A DNA stretch of 54,486 nucleotides from Astrothelium macrocarpum (lineage: Eukaryota > Ascomycota > Dothideomycetes > Trypetheliales > Trypetheliaceae): contig JAGEMR010000173.1 of NCBI GenBank assembly GCA_021030915.1, positions 1 to 54,486 of the forward strand. Direction: 5' to 3'. The translations under genes and the position numbers were made by a program. The notes under the pieces are model-generated. The model had not been told where the DNA came from. It saw nothing but the letters and a program-made list of their open reading frames with translations, and ran no database searches. Positions 45,401 to 54,486 of this stretch are shown here, piece by piece (within the stretch, counting starts at the first letter, position 1; each line of letters opens with the position of its first letter).

Positions 45401-45692
45401 TCCTCCAATGCCATGGATTCATTATCGATACTAATAAGGAGGTGGCATAGTTGTGGGAGCAAGAATTCAATCTCCTCGTAGGAGAACTCGCGCAACTTGG
45501 AGCAGAGGAAGTAGTGGATACCGACATGATTTGCACCTGCATAGCGGCTGCAGCAAAACTGTGAGCAAATCTGTTTTCATTTTGAAGATGGCTGAATAAT
45601 AGTCCAACTTACGAGAGGTAGCTAATGGCGAGCGACGAATCATTGCTAAAGTGATCCGACTCGATGAAGCGCTCCAGCAAGTTCCAACTCAT
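42453..45692 (-). CDS. PIK1: phosphatidylinositol 4-kinase Pik1
   Basis: Golgi/nuclear phosphatidylinositol 4-kinase (beta type) that makes PI4P for Golgi exit. Four exons: complement(42453..42492, 42557..45288, 45355..45547, 45613..45692), 1014 aa. The start MSWNLLERFIESDHFSNDSS is the conserved lipid-kinase-unique domain, continuing RYAGANHVGIHYFLCSKL and LPQLCHLLISIDNESMAL. A Ser/Pro-rich middle (about 170-640) probably binds frequenin and 14-3-3. The catalytic domain begins near GWMPSWDLVSIIVKTGADLR, with the loop QLKDRHNGNLLLD, HIDFGFMLSNSPGSMGFE and APFKLTQEYVDVL. The last exon adds YDTFQYRTQGIY after SYYTRL, the usual Pik1 C-terminus; without it the ORF would stop early. Confidence 0.95.
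42580..43870. other. GC-rich island with a GC-skew inversion (PIK1 3' half)
   Basis: By hand count 42601-42720 has 58 C and 11 G, while 43501-43620 has 18 C and 64 G, with the switch near 43300. Long antisense open frames appear here as a by-product of the composition. Confidence 0.75.
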
Positions 45693-46022
45693 GGAGAACT
45701 GAGCATTGGCAATACAAATAGGGTAGGCGAGGGCAAAATCATGGCTGGAGCGGCATGAGTTGGAGGTGATTTGATCGTTTAGGGGAGATGTTGCGGGCGG
45801 AGGTTGCGGAGCCAAGACCGAAAGCTGAAAGCAGTAAATAGGTCAATTCTCTGATTTCTTTGGTGATAATTCCCTTGTTCAGTCTCATCTACTTTTGGTA
45901 TGTACACGATAATGCAATTGCTTGCTAGTCAACAAGCCGCCATAGCTTTTTCTACGAACGCTGTCTCGCTTGAATCGAAAAATCCATTTTCTATTGAAAA
46001 AGCCTCCCAAACTCGTCGACTC
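45693..46022. other. PIK1 upstream region
   Basis: 330 bp between the PIK1 start and the stop of the DUF155 gene (both leftward). Holds the PIK1 promoter. No supported gene. Confidence 0.4.
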
Positions 46023-47713
46023 TCAGATCTCGGCACGGATATCTACAACAATATTAATAGCCGCCACCAGAATCTCTGCTGCAATAAGAATGATGACTGG
46101 AAATCCCCATTAGCTGATTTACAATATCCTCACGAATAGAAATCTTTTTGGGAGCCTTACCAATCCATTCGAGATTCTCCCCGTGCGCATGCGACAACTG
46201 CTCCTTAAGCACCGCCAACAAGTCGCCAATCACCGTCAGCCGCTCATTAAGCAGCTGCACGCGTGGCGTGATCTCGAGGTATGTTGCAACGGCATTGTAC
46301 ACGGGCTCGAGGTGCGGTTCGGCCCAGAGCAGTTCAGGCGCGTCCAGCACGGAGCCCTGCAGGTGGATGTTGATGCGCAGGATGAAGAGGTCGCCGATTT
46401 GCATGTTGATCTCTTTGCGATTCAGGTTGACTTTGCCCGTTTCCGAGATTTGGAGCGGAATGTCTTTGGTATTTTCGATGGTGGCATCGACGAGGTCTTC
46501 GAAGAGGGATGTCTAGATTGTCATGTCAACCTTCAATCCCTATACCTAGATTCACGACTTTCTCGACGTCTCTCACCTTGACGCTCTGTGCCAACGCATG
46601 GCTGATTGCTAGCTTTAGCATAAAGTCTGTCTTACTCCGCAAAGTGATAAAGTCATTGTAAATACGCGCTTGATATTCCTTGGTGTAGTAGAAATTGAAG
46701 TTTTCAACCTGCACATCATCTTTGGATAGCTTTTCGTTTTCAAACTTGGCAATCTCCTTAAGAAAGCGTTGTTCTTGCTGAACCGTCATACCCCATATTA
46801 CAACCACACCATAGTTGAATAGAAAGATTTCCGGTGTATGGACCTCCATATCAAAGTCTGGTGACTCTTGTTGAGATTCTCCCCTGTGCAACGCATCGTG
46901 TCCAGGCTCGGCCGGAGTCGAGCTGTGTCGAGTAATTCGGGGGATCGTATCTGAAGCTTGCGGAGGTCCGTCAATATCAATGAGCTGGTCTCGTGGTTCA
47001 GAAGCAGCATTATCAACTTCCAAGGCACTGTCTGAGTGTCTTCTCTGTGGAAGAGGATGAGGTTCTGTGGTAGGATCGATGGGCTTGTTGTCTGCTGGTC
47101 TCGAATATCGATACGGTGTATAAATACATTCGTCAAACCGTTTTGGAGCCGCACCCCTAGACTTGGGACGGGATTTGAGGTAGCGCATCAGCTCGTCTAA
47201 TTGTAGGACGCTTGCCGTACAAAAAGCAGTGACTCGAGGCAGTCTTGCACGATCTGCCTTCCCCAGTCGTGCAGCATCCCTTCGTGCAGTGGGGTCTTTT
47301 ATCCTGGTGAATTGCGAATATACATCTCTTCCGCTCTCTTCGTCAGGTCCATCTTCGCCATGTTCGGGATCGGGTAATAATTTTAGTTTTTGTGCATTCC
47401 TTGTTGTTCTTTGTGGTCCAATCTTTGGAGCTTGAAGGTGAGGCGGTATGAGTGGTGCGCCTTGGCTATGTCTTCGGCGAAGCTTGTTGTTAATGTTTGA
47501 CACCAAAGATTGTGAACTGGTTTGCTGAGCTGTGGCAGGAGAGGTTGTAGCAGGTGCAGACGTATTTGGCTGTACGGATTGTCGAAGCGAAGATTTTCCG
47601 GAGACAGGTCCGCTTGTTGAGACGGTAGGATTAAAAGTGACATTGCGTGGGGGTCTCGGTGCCTGTGGGGCAAGAAGAGGAGCTCTCTCAGGATCGGTGA
47701 CAGCTGCGGCCAT
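46023..47713 (-). CDS. Rmd1/Rmd8 family (DUF155) membrane-anchored protein
   Basis: Member of the family of yeast Rmd1 and Rmd8, named for a meiotic nuclear division phenotype; biochemical function unknown. Three exons: complement(46023..46096, 46161..46512, 46577..47713), 520 aa, starting MAAAVTDPERAPLLAPQ. About 1-120 is disordered and Ser/Pro/Arg-rich. The DUF155 domain covers about 175-490, including TAFCTASVLQLDELMRYL, IFLFNYGVVVIWGMTVQQE, LAISHALAQSVKTSLFED and INMQIGDLFILRINIHL. A C-terminal membrane helix, EWIVIILIAAEILVAAINIV, is assembled across the last intron (codon split by a G|TC join). Whether it is the Rmd1 or Rmd8 orthologue is not decided. Confidence 0.9.
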
Positions 47714-48499
47714 TCTTCGAGTAGGGATGGTAGGTAAAATTATTCGCCAATGTTCCTTGGTGTTGTACAGTGGGTAGAGAGTATTGTTGTCATGATGACA
47801 TCCAAGCTCGAGTTTTATCAATTCTCTGCATGTTGATCAAACCTTGTACGGTGAGGACAGTGGTGCGAAGTGATATGGGAGTTGTGATGCGGTGCCCTTG
47901 CTGTTTAAACTCTAACTATTGATCTCATCTCTAGCAGCGACCAGGGCACGACAATCCGAAACAGTCGCAATATTCGAATTGGCCCGTCTAGAAGGGATTG
48001 GAAGAACGACATCAGACCAAAATGGACATGAATCAGGACTGTCAAAGCAAAACTAATTTATTGATGTAGCTTTCGACATGGACCAAGGAAATGCTCGGAA
48101 GCTGCGTCATTTCCCTTGAGCTCGACATGGGTCTCATGGAGCGGAGTAACCAGACCAGCGCTTATTTTGATTTCAAGAAAAAAACACGAATAACAAACTT
48201 CATGTGTTATTGTATGGACGTCAAGCTTAGCTTAATTGCTAGGAAAGGATGGTGCCATCATGGGTGAAACTAGTCAAGTACACCTTGCACTGTAGAATGA
48301 AAAGTAATACATTGACTTGAATGATGCATTCGTGGACGAAGGCATCGAGAAACGCTCAACCACGCTCTGTTTGCGCAAATGTCTCCCCCATGCTTTGGTA
48401 TTGTACAACTGTGCCCAGCCTCCGTCAATGCCAGATAAGAGTAATTAGTCTTGCTTTTCTTGTAGTAATGACAATGCCAATCGCATGCAGGTGTTTTGT
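47714..48499. other. intergenic
   Basis: About 0.8 kb with the promoter of the DUF155 gene and the 3' end of the INO80F-like gene. No supported gene or repeat. Confidence 0.4.
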
Positions 48500-49650
48500 T
48501 TAGCGATTCACAGCCGTGAAACCTCCTCCAGCACCAGAGCCGTCTGGTTGCGCTTCGCTCATTTCCGTATCAGGCGGTACTCTTCGCTCCCCGTTCGCAT
48601 CCACTGTAACCTCAGGTCCAGCACCAACTGCCTCTCCTGTTGCCCCGCCAGCAACGCGATCTCTATTGTATTCCATTCCTCCATTCTCCTGATGTTCTGA
48701 TCTTCGCTCTTCTGAGAGAGGTGTCGCAGGTGGTGGAGGCTGATTAACCACTGCGAATGAAATCGGTTGATTGGAAGGGACAGGCGCGTTGAATGACTGT
48801 CCTACAATTGCATTGGGAGGTGCGGCTGCAATGGATGGCGTTACCGACGCCGTTCCGTTCATGATGGTTGAGTACATGGTGCGGGATTGCTCGGGCGTAG
48901 TCTGTGGAGGGGAAATGATGCTATGTGTGCCAAAGGATTGTTGTTGCGGTGGTGAAGTCGCGTTCGGTGCGTTGTCCGGTGAAGTCTTACGATGAGAACG
49001 CTTACTACGCATCGGCTTGTCTTGAGGCTACCACCACATCAATTAGCATCTTTCGTTTTCTCCGCATGCTCAGACGAATATCCAAATCTAAAGCCAGACA
49101 CAGTGAGCGATATGCGGAGGAGAGATTCATACCGTAGGTGGAGGACTGGTGCTTCTATCCGATTCATCCGCGTTATAGTCCATTCTCTTCTGTATTTGCT
49201 CCAACAAAAAGGCTCGCTCAAGTCGCATCTTGAGGATGGCACGATTCAGGCGAACTTTGCGTAGGCGGTATGCATCGTTTGACTCCTCTACCTCGTTAAT
49301 GCGTCGCTTGAGCTCAATGCATTTTCGATAGTAGGCTTTCTCAACTGATGGAGGGAGCGGAGTGTTTTGCGTTGATCCTGCTGTAAACGCAAGTTAGCAA
49401 CTGAGCAACTATGGCCACGTACAATAACAGAGTATGGGCCAATCCGGGGTGTGTAATCCAAGGACAAGTCAATTGAAATTGTTGATAAACATCTACTGGT
49501 GCTGGTTCTCGATAGTTATGCAAGTCAAGCTTTTCTGTTGTGTGTCCGAGAAGGCAATTGGTCGTACTGGCAATCCTCACCATTGGCCAGTCTGTTGTCA
49601 AAATTCCGGAAACCCAGTGGTCCCTCGCTCGGGACTATGTCTGTCTGCAT
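48500..49650 (-). CDS. INO80 complex subunit F-like protein
   Basis: Three exons: complement(48500..49027, 49133..49380, 49581..49650), 281 aa. The start MQTDIVPSEGPLGFRNF at 49650 splices in frame to the basic coiled-coil block SVEKAYYRKCIELKRRINEV, EESNDAYRLRKVRLNRAILK, MRLERAFLLEQIQKR (about 38-85), which matches the INO80F-type domain of fungal chromatin-remodelling subunits. The remaining 190 residues or so are disordered, Pro/Ser-rich, with a basic KPMRSKRSHRKTS patch. The intron 1 acceptor is CAGCAG (see findings). Predicted nuclear. The unknown gene upstream stops 2 bp before this start. Confidence 0.8.
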
Positions 49651-49651
49651 T

Positions 49652-50398
49652 TTAGGATGGATTTTTGAACGAGAACCTATCTGGAAATTTTGATTGGATT
49701 CTTCTCTGATGCCACGGTGGTAATGCAAGCACGTGGATCACTTGTCCAAATCTCAACATGTGCACATTCGCAACAGCGAGCTTGAAAGGTAGCGATGGAT
49801 GGTCAAATTGCCTTGCATCCACATCTAGCGTCCACTTGTGATCATCAATCTGAGGAAGGTATATAAATCGTTCGTAGTTTTCGGCAAGCAGTAGCCTTGT
49901 CGGCGGAAGTCTGATATTTTCGGAAAGAGACCTCGCATACTCAGCCGGAATGGGAGTTAAGACGGTATCCAGTGCCCTCAACACCACGTTCTCGTGTTTG
50001 AATTGGTATGTTATCTCATCAATGACAGTCTTTTCAAAGTACCTGGCAATTAGAGAGACGGTTGCGAGAATGCCTTCTTCCTCGTGCGGAGCTTTCGCGA
50101 GAAGATGTTCAGGTGTTGCCATAAAGAATACTTGGCGACAATGAATGGCGTAGCGAATGATGGCAGTTGTATGATATGTAGAGAAGTGCAAGCTTACCTG
50201 AGGGAGGCATTTTCGCCAACAGTTCTCCTTGGTTCCTGTCGAAGTGCTGGGATCGGTTGTCTCGAGGTAGTCGCGAGCGCAGCCTAGAGAAGGGTCGACG
50301 CTAAAGTGGCAGTGGCGAAGAAAATGGAGGAAGAGTGCAAAGAAGGACTCGCGTGGAAAGGGTAACCGAGTTGTGGTGAGGGATGTTGTGATGCTCAT
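49652..50398 (-). CDS. hypothetical protein upstream of the INO80F-like gene
   Basis: Not recognised. A 248-codon frame from MSITTSLTTTRLPFPRESFF to FKNPS-stop. The amino acid text looks coding (HLLAKAPHEEEGILATVSLI, LDTVLTPIPAEYARSLSENI, NYERFIYLPQIDDHKWTLDV). A possible 66-68 bp intron lies at about 50128-50199 (donor GTAAGC after CLPQ), but none of the visible acceptors keeps frame cleanly, so the continuous frame is given. An in-frame ATG at 50467 is an alternative start. No signal peptide or membrane helix is evident. Its stop codon is 2 bp upstream of the INO80F-like start, unusually tight for eukaryotic genes on one strand. Confidence 0.55.
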   Translation of the reverse strand: MSITTSLTTTRLPFPRESFFALFLHFLRHCHFSVDPSLGCARDYLETTDPSTSTGTKENCWRKCLPQVSLHFSTYHTTAIIRYAIHCRQVFFMATPEHLLAKAPHEEEGILATVSLIARYFEKTVIDEITYQFKHENVVLRALDTVLTPIPAEYARSLSENIRLPPTRLLLAENYERFIYLPQIDDHKWTLDVDARQFDHPSLPFKLAVANVHMLRFGQVIHVLALPPWHQRRIQSKFPDRFSFKNPS

Positions 50399-50607
50399 TC
50401 GAAGGCTGGTGAAGCTTGCCGATAACGGGACCCATCCAAAGCACGTGATGGCGCGTTCTCCACTCACGCAGGCGCTCTTACTCTTCGCTCAACCCATCCA
50501 TTCTTGATTTTGGTGCAACAGTAATGGCACATCTTGTGATGTCAAGCTATCTACGCGTCCACAAGGCCTCCTCTACGCTATGCCATTTTCACATTGACGT
50601 GACGTGA

Positions 50608-51550
50608 CTATTGGGCTGCCCAACCACGGTCTACATTTACGCAAACGCCGTTTACGACATTGGACTGCTCGGAGCAGAGGAAGAGACAAACATTGGCAAC
50701 TTCGCCGAGCTCACACAAACCAGGATCCATTGTAAAAGCTTGGCGCGCAATGCTCAACCCTTCCTGATGAGGCGTCTTGAAAGCCGTATCGACAATGTTT
50801 GTCGCCATAGCGCCAGGAAGGATGGCGTTACACCGAATGCCTTTTTTACCGTAGAATGCCGCTATGTTTTTGGTAAGGCCAATAAGTCCATGCTTGCTTG
50901 CAGTGTATGCAGCTCCTGCCGACACTCGTTGCTTAGCTTTTGTCCCCTTTGCTACCTTTAGGATAAAATCACGTACCAGCCCGGAACCCTGAAAGACCTG
51001 CAATGGAGCTTACATTGACTATTGCAGCTTTTTGACACTCTCGACCAAGAACATGGTTTATCAACATCTTGCTCAACTCGTACGGAGCTGTGAGATTCAC
51101 GGCCAAGACTCGATTCCAGGTTTCTTTATCCATGTCGCCGACCGGTTTGAAATCATCCATGATACCTGCATCATATCAGATAGGAGCCAGCGATTATGCA
51201 AGAAGCTACTACCAGCATTGTTGATCAGAAAATCAACTTGACCAAATTTGCTAACTGTACTATCGAACAGCTTTTGAATTGACGTCTCAGATGCAATATC
51301 GGTTTGTACTGCAAGTATAGATCCGTGGGACTCCAATTCTTTCCTCGCCGAATCTAATCGCTCAGTGTTGATATCTGAACCCGAATGAGATTGGAAAACC
51401 AGACATAATTGACAAATGAGTTAGGGCCTTTCTCGTACCGCAGATGACCACATTTGCCCGAGCTTTCAGGAATGCTTCTGCAACGTTTTTTCCCAAGCCT
51501 CCACCTGACCCCGTCACAATGCAAGTCTTTCCTTCAAGCGAAATTGACAT
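50608..51550 (-). CDS. short-chain dehydrogenase/reductase (SDR), classical type
   Basis: NAD(P)-dependent oxidoreductase of unknown substrate. Four exons: complement(50608..50915, 50977..51165, 51213..51374, 51439..51550), 256 aa. The start is MSISLEGKTCIVTGSGGGLG, with the cofactor motif TGSGGGLG at 13-20. An Asp at 38 (VVICDIN) at the end of the second strand favours NAD. NNAG is at 89-92. The catalytic Ser is in VNVSSIAG (about 144-145), and Tyr158/Lys162 in YTASK. The C-terminal VCVNVDRGWAAQ resembles the usual DGG strand. It diverges from a P450 gene across 392 bp, suggesting a joint pathway. Confidence 0.92.
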
Positions 51551-51942
51551 GTTTGTTACACAGAGTTCCTACCGAATAGCCTCCCAATAAGCGGGAGGTG
51601 AGAAGATGAAAGGCGATCCACCAGACTTACCCAATTTCCCCGCATCATGTCGATCGGTCAATATTGTCCACGTATCTGGACGAATAAGAAACACCTAGTT
51701 GATAGTTCTCCACTGGTGGCGCGGAAATTGGAACGGTCGGCAAACTACATCTCCGAACCCTATTTTGTGAATTTAGGCTGGGTTTATGGAGAACGCTTGT
51801 TCCGTTCCCGATACTATTCAATGAAAGCGAACAAAGTTTGTGTAGCGAAGAACTTCAAAAATGTCTCATTTCCATTTTATTCTTCGATTTATTATACCAT
51901 AGATTTTCCTACCAAGTGTTTATTTTGGTCAAGGCAAATACC
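51551..51942. promoter_or_regulatory. shared SDR/P450 promoter region
   Basis: 392 bp between divergent start codons. CGG-N12-CCG at 51738-51755 is a dyad of the type bound by Zn2Cys6 regulators, but one such match is weak evidence. No gene seen inside; the plus-strand ORF 51647-51946 lacks any family feature. Confidence 0.4.
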
Positions 51943-53607
51943 ATGATATCTGATTCGAGCGTCAATTTCATTTTGTCCCATCCTCTCCATCTACTCTTCA
52001 CTTCCGTTATATTTGTAAGTCTGTCCGACGGCTATCCATTTTTTTGGTCCTTGATCCCTTATCAAATCCTCGTAGCTATTCGTCTACGTGATCGCAACTG
52101 GCACCTACAATGTCTATTTTCATCCACTCGCTTCCTACCCAGGACCTAAGCTGGATGCTGCCTTTCCAATATTCCGAGCAATACAATTGGCGCGTGGCAA
52201 CCTTCCGAAACATTATGCACGTTTACACGAAAAGTATGGAAAGGTTGTACGTGTTTCCCCGACCGAGCTATCCTACACCGCGGATTATGCATGGACCGAT
52301 GTCTACGCTATCCGCCACGGGCATGAAGAGATGGCCAAACACCGCCAATTTAAGGGAGAGTTGGGAAACCATATCATCCGTGCCGACCGCGCCGATCACC
52401 AGCGAATGCGTCGACTACTTTCTCATGCCTTTACGCAGAAAGCACTTTGGGAACAGGAGCCGCTTGTAAAAGCCTACGTCGACCTGCTGGTCCAAAGATT
52501 GCGAGAAACCGACGGGAAAGCAACGAATATCGTGTCTTGGTATAATTTTACGACCTTTGATATTATTGGGGATCTCGCTTTTGGCGAACCTTTTAATTGC
52601 CTTGAGGACAGCAAGTATCACTCATGGATTTCAAGGATATTTCAAGCAATCAAGGCATCTGTTTATGCGGCGTCGATAGTTTATGTTCTGGGCCGTACCA
52701 GTCTGAAGATAGTTCCGCTGCTTCTGCCAAGGAAAATGGTAAAGTCAGTAAAGGACAACGGCGTGTTGGTCAAAGAAAAAGTTGCAAGACGTCTGACCAA
52801 TGACAAAGACCGTCCAGATTTCATTAGCTACATTCTCAAGTATAATGACGAAAGAGGCATGACACGTCAAGAAATTGAGGCCAACTCTGATGTTTTGATT
52901 GTTGCAGGATCGGAAACAACCGCGACAGTCTTATCGGGCACCACTTACTATCTTCTACGGAACCCGGATGTGATGAAGAAGCTACTTGAGGAAATTCGCT
53001 CTTCTTTCAAGAGCGAAGAAGAAATCAACTTTCACTCTGTCAATCAACTCCATTACATGCTTGCGGTCTTGAACGAAGGGATTCGCATGTACCCACCTGT
53101 TCCCGGAAACCTGATGAGAGTTGTACCCCAGCCAGGAGACACCATTGGCGGGAAGTGGGTACCAGGTGGCGTAAGTTGATTAATCAAAGCCACCCGAGAT
53201 CAATTACCAGGCTAATTGTGTCGGCATATGAAGACATCAGTCGCAGTCTGTCAATGGGCTGCTTTCAGTTCCAAGGATAACTGGAAAGATCCAGATAAAT
53301 TCATCCCAGAGCGATGGATGGGCGATGCGGCTTACGCGAACGACAACAGACAAGTGTTCCAACCCTTCAGCTTTGGCCCTAGGAACTGTATCGGACGTCA
53401 TCTTGCGTTTGTTGAGATGCGGTTGATGTAAGTCTTGCGACATGACCATTTACATGATCATAGACACTGACTATGATCAGTCTCGCCCGTGTATTGTGGA
53501 ACTTTGATCTGGAGTTGATGCCGGAAAGTGAAAAGTGGACAGATCAAAAGATATATATTTTGTGGGAAAAGCAGCCTCTTTATGTCAAGCTTACGTCGGT
53601 GCGCTGA
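51943..53607 (+). CDS. cytochrome P450 monooxygenase
   Basis: Membrane-anchored microsomal P450, substrate unknown. Four exons: 51943..52014, 52076..53170, 53234..53427, 53481..53607, 495 aa. Exon 1 encodes the N-terminal anchor (HPLHLLFTSVIF), continuing LFVYVIATGTYNVYFHPLAS and the hinge YPGPK. The I-helix AGSETT is at 301-306, the ExxR pair at 358-361 (NEGIRMYPPVP), PERW at 414-417, and the heme loop FSFGPRNCIGRH with Cys441. For intron 2 the first candidate acceptor (53213) leads into a stop; the one at 53233 gives VPGGTSVAVCQWAAF, the expected motif. The style resembles the CYP groups near isotrichodermin hydroxylase and benzoate hydroxylase-like fungal P450s, but the family is not assigned. 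Confidence 0.93.
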
Positions 53608-53984
53608 TACTCGGAAGTTGACTTTGGCTGTCTGTGATTCAATCAATCCAGCAGTTCGAAAATCTACATTCGGAAATCTTGGCAGCCTGACACGAAGATT
53701 CTGGGGCTCATAAAAGATGATATGGCAGCATACAATGTTTTCATTTAGGGATCAAGCGGCATAACATGAGTGCTAGGTAGAACGTCTAGAGACGAAGATC
53801 CATGCCGTCTTTATAAAACTGGAATGACATCAAGGTATAGAGTAGCCAAAATCCAGCCCAGAGTGTTTAATTCTCTACTACGACTTCTAATCCCATGAGA
53901 TCTCTTGTGTTGCTCAGTCGCATGATCTCTTTCGGTTGCTCAAGAAACTGCCTTTCTACGTCGCAACCAGACATCGGAAGGATT
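53608..53984. other. P450 3' flank
   Basis: Ordinary composition with the P450 3' UTR. Nothing else supported. Confidence 0.35.
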
Positions 53985-54486
53985 AATGAATTGGATAATA
54001 ATGAATAGTCCGTAAATAGAATAGTAATGAATGGATTATTCAAATTATTCTAATTCAAACGTTGTTTTTTGTTTGACTATTCTAATTAAAATTAATACGA
54101 TCCATTATTCATAAATTTGAATTGATTGAATTGTACAAAGATTTTCATATATTAATATGAATTTGATATAATCAAAAATGAAATTAAGAGGAATTTTTAA
54201 TTTTCGTACAAAATTTTGTCTGATCATTCTTCTATTTCAATATCATTCAAATCAAAATTTAAAATATTATTTTGAATTTAATTTTTTAAATATTCAATTT
54301 TTTCAACATTTTCAGAATTAAATCTTATACGATTCCAATTAATTATATAACGAATTTATGAGAAGATTCTTTCTGATATATCATTTATAATTGGAATAGA
54401 AAATATTTCAATCGCAAAATAAGAAAAAAATGGATATTTAATTTATTATTGATCTTTATATCATCATTATAAAAATGAAAATTTTC
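53985..54486. repeat. start of a second A+T-rich block
   Basis: From about 53985 to the window end the sequence is again almost only A and T, like the 31.8-37.2 kb block. No terminal repeat is visible in the part shown. Probably the edge of another RIP-affected repeat. Confidence 0.7.

Noticed and set aside
51738..51755. CGG-N12-CCG as a definite Zn2Cys6 binding site
   Set aside because: A six-base dyad with free spacing is expected often by chance; no repeat of the site in the same promoter.
1..54486. tRNA, rRNA, CRISPR arrays
   Set aside because: I found no T-loop/anticodon pattern that was not inside a coding exon, no rRNA, and no regularly spaced repeats. A covariance-model scan would be decisive for small RNAs.

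Overview
This window comes from a filamentous ascomycete (Pezizomycotina). The genes are compact, with many 45-110 bp GT-AG introns whose splice sites can be read directly. The housekeeping set is fungal (POL12, TEL1, NUP192, PIK1, NOC3, NIP7, a bS6m ribosomal protein, GCV3). Gene DNA is interrupted by almost pure A+T blocks that look like repeat-induced point mutation (RIP) of transposons. A Leotiomycetes-like relative is plausible but cannot be fixed from sequence alone. Exon joins were worked out by hand; every multi-exon model given as CDS sums to a multiple of three.

Layout, left to right. 1.3-5.2 kb: divergent POL12 and a Sec14/Pdr16-type lipid transfer protein share a promoter that carries a 16-bp palindrome made of two MluI cell-cycle boxes. 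5.7-9.3 kb: tandem single-pass membrane protein paralogues. 9.4-13.4 kb: a gene graveyard with an unidentified relic, a frameshifted F-box-like gene and an alpha/beta-hydrolase relic. 13.8-30.1 kb: housekeeping DNA, with divergent TEL1 and NUP192 followed by divergent MRP17 and GCV3. 30.5 kb: an intact F-box-like gene of the same family as the broken copy at 11 kb. 31.8-37.2 kb: an A+T block containing two Tc1/mariner-type (pogo/Fot1-like) elements with readable terminal inverted repeats, then a 5'-eroded ORF at its right edge. 38.6-50.4 kb: divergent NOC3 and NIP7, an HMG-box relic, PIK1, an Rmd1/Rmd8 (DUF155) protein, an INO80 subunit F-like protein and an unknown gene. 50.6-53.6 kb: a divergent short-chain dehydrogenase and cytochrome P450. 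From about 54.0 kb a second A+T block begins.

Functional links: two divergent pairs have matched roles. NOC3 and NIP7 both serve 60S ribosome assembly. MRP17 and GCV3 are both mitochondrial. POL12 with MluI boxes fits S-phase control. The SDR/P450 pair looks like a small metabolic module.

The most unusual signal is compositional. Five genes (POL12, the Sec14-like gene, TEL1, NOC3, PIK1) carry a GC-rich island towards the 3' end in which the strand is first strongly C-rich and then abruptly strongly G-rich. In the Sec14-like gene this pattern runs through an intron and past the stop codon, so codon usage cannot explain it. I know of no described feature that matches it; a recombination/gene-conversion footprint is one hypothesis.
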